A stretch of DNA of 64,000 nucleotides. It comes from Arabidopsis thaliana (lineage: Eukaryota; Streptophyta; Magnoliopsida; Brassicales; Brassicaceae). The position numbers were made by a program, and so were the translations under genes. The notes below the pieces were generated by a model. It did not search any database. It had not been told where the DNA came from and saw nothing but the letters and a program-made list of their open reading frames with translations. Positions 62,381 through 64,000 of this stretch are shown here, one piece after another. The stretch is from assembly GCF_000001735.4 (NCBI RefSeq), contig NC_003071.7, positions 17,025,443 to 17,089,442 on the forward strand, read 5' to 3'. Each line of letters starts with the position of its first letter. The first letter of the stretch is position 1.

Positions 62381-64000
62381 TCAAGTGGTCACAAGATGAG
62401 GAGCTCCTGATCGAGGTAGGACACAGGAGTATGTTACATACTTTGCACTGTCCAGAAGCACGACTACAAAAACTCGAGACAGTGATTTTGGTCCCCCAAT
62501 CATCCCATCTATATCTCCATCACCTCCTTCTCTGGGATCAACAAGCACAGATACAACCATTGATGAAGCAGGCTTGATTTCTTTGCTACTGCTGTTTCTT
62601 TGGTGCTCTTTCGTGAGGTTAAAATCTGATCCTGGGAGTGGAATGGGAAGACCACGAAGGATTCTTCTGTTCTGTTGCTTGTGTGTGTCTGTGGTGTTCT
62701 TACCGTGTTCAGCAGAGACGTTGGTAGCTGCAGGAATGATGGCTCCAGAGGTTGAGGATACATCAAACTGAAACACTTCAGTGCACATCCCTGAACTAAA
62801 CATGGGACCTACAATATAGTCATTTAACAAACAAAAAAGGTGTTATTATTTAGTGAACAAGAAAGATATAAACGCTACTACTGCGCTTACAGCTTCTGCC
62901 GAGAAAGATGAAGAAAAATATACAATATGAGTAACAATTTCACATGTTCCTTATTAGTGTTTAGTATCTAATCCAGATTATACAATACATCTACTCATGA
63001 CCAGAGATTTGCTGAAGGTAAGTTAAGCCTCATTAAAATGTTCTTGTGTCTAATATCAAGATATGATAAGGACTAGTATACCTACAATGCCTGCCTACAT
63101 AACCAAGTCAAGGGAACAGAAAGTAAGATCAAAAACCCATGATTACCTGCAACACCTTCACGGAACCATTGCTGCATTTCACCGTTGGCTGCTTTTGTTT
63201 TGACTTGGTCTTTCAGAGTATCAGCAGAGCCAGAGGATAGAGCTTTCTGTTTTTCAGCCTTAGATCTATAGAGATGCTTAGCCAATTCCTCTGTCCTTCC
63301 CACGTCAGGTAGAGGCAGTGCAGGGGTATAATCTTTAGAGATCATCAAGTCAGCTTTCCTCTCCTTTGATTCAGAAGCCTTTCTCGAAGCCACGGCTTTC
63401 TCACTCGCCAATATAGAATTGATAATCAAATTCCCATCTATCTTCACAAGCTTGTCATTCCTCGGAACAAAGAGTGATGCAACTAGAGGCTCACTACCAT
63501 TTCCAGGAGTGACAGAACTCTCTGTTGCAGATATATTTTTCCTAGCTCCTCGATCAGAATCTCTCCCACGATGCATCCCATTACTATTAGAAACCCCAGT
63601 ACCAGCACCACTACGAGATGTATCCAAAACTCTATCCCTATGCTGACTGTAAATCTGGTCAGTAATATAATTAGATCTATAGTTCCCATAAAAAGCACCA
63701 CTAATTCCTCCATAATTAACGTTCACAATTGGAGCTAATGCACCAAACAAAAATAGACAAAACAGAAGACCCAGAAAACTAATACTAGCCACCTTCTTGG
63801 TCTTAGCTTCACTCTTCTTACTCTCGGACTTCTTAGCCTTGGATGTTCCAAGGGTGTTCTGTGGTTTCAACCTAGGAATAGGAATCAAAGGCACTTGAGA
63901 TCCTTGTTGCTTCACCATATAAGGAGGACAAGGCATCCATGGATAAGGCATTGGAGCCATAGGTGGATACATTCCCATCGGAGGTGGTGGAAGATGCGGC
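62381..64000 (-). CDS. BZIP17: bZIP17 membrane-tethered transcription factor, C-terminal part
   Basis: Two exons are visible: 64000-63147 (open at the window edge) and 62808-62381, joined in frame as VA/GPMFSS, about 427 residues. The DNA-binding bZIP lies off the right edge. The visible part starts with a Pro/Met-rich segment and a Lys/Ser-rich KKSESKKSEAKTKK. A single membrane span follows (VASISFLGLLFCLFLFGALA, nt about 63790-63730), then a lumenal tail. The tail carries the site-1 protease motif RRIL (nt about 62658-62669) and several N-glycosylation sequons (NIS, NGS, NVS, NTT). In the family, salt or ER stress sends the protein to the Golgi, where S1P and S2P release the nuclear half. 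Assignment to bZIP17 over bZIP28 rests on memory and gene order. Confidence 0.93.

Overview
The window is nuclear plant DNA: AT-rich intergenic stretches, GT-AG introns, 5' UTR introns, and gene families specific to plants. The proteins and their order match Arabidopsis thaliana chromosome 2 around the At2g40800-At2g40950 interval as I remember it. Where I rebuilt exons, frame and total length were self-consistent: DPE2 955 aa, ERS1 613 aa, CYP98A3 508 aa, the kinase-phosphatase 658 aa, UMAMIT11 394 aa and ATG18C 393 aa. Locus names come from memory, not from a search.

Layout. 1-1327 (-): a TIM21-like protein whose C-terminus lies off the left edge. 1.4-7.0 kb: a long non-coding stretch holding the MIR319C foldback near 4.26-4.46 kb. 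7.2-8.9 kb (+): ATG18C. 9.3-10.7 kb (-): C2-domain protein with proline-rich repeats. 11.4-14.0 kb (-): SCAB-type actin-binding protein. 18.2-19.2 kb (+): RING-H2 protein RHC1A. 19.9-25.3 kb (+): DPE2. 26.1-27.8 kb (+): PI4K gamma 1. 28.3-31.7 kb (-): protein kinase fused to PP2C phosphatase. 32.0-32.5 kb (+): cystatin. 32.8-35.1 kb (-): CYP98A3. 38.0-40.1 kb (-): UMAMIT11. 40-44.5 kb: gene-free, with a SINE, an inverted repeat and an AT microsatellite. 44.5-50.7 kb (-): three tandem F-box genes. 51.3-56.8 kb (-): UBP5. 57.8-58.8 kb (+): PLAC8 protein. 59.2-61.4 kb (-): ERS1. 61.9-62.2 kb: truncated copy of the PLAC8 gene. 62.4-64.0 kb (-): C-terminal part of bZIP17, continuing off the right edge.

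The genes do not form one pathway; this is ordinary gene-dense plant euchromatin. Individual genes serve cytosolic maltose use (DPE2), phenylpropanoid 3'-hydroxylation (CYP98A3), ethylene perception (ERS1), ER-stress and salt signalling (bZIP17), autophagy (ATG18C) and control of TCP transcription factors (miR319c). I see no virus, CRISPR array or novel multi-gene system. The features most worth a second look are a U12-type AT-AC intron in DPE2, the kinase-PP2C fusion, an exitron-like intron in the SCAB gene, the PLAC8 gene fragment on the far side of ERS1, a SINE with intact target-site duplications, and a perfect 23-bp inverted repeat.
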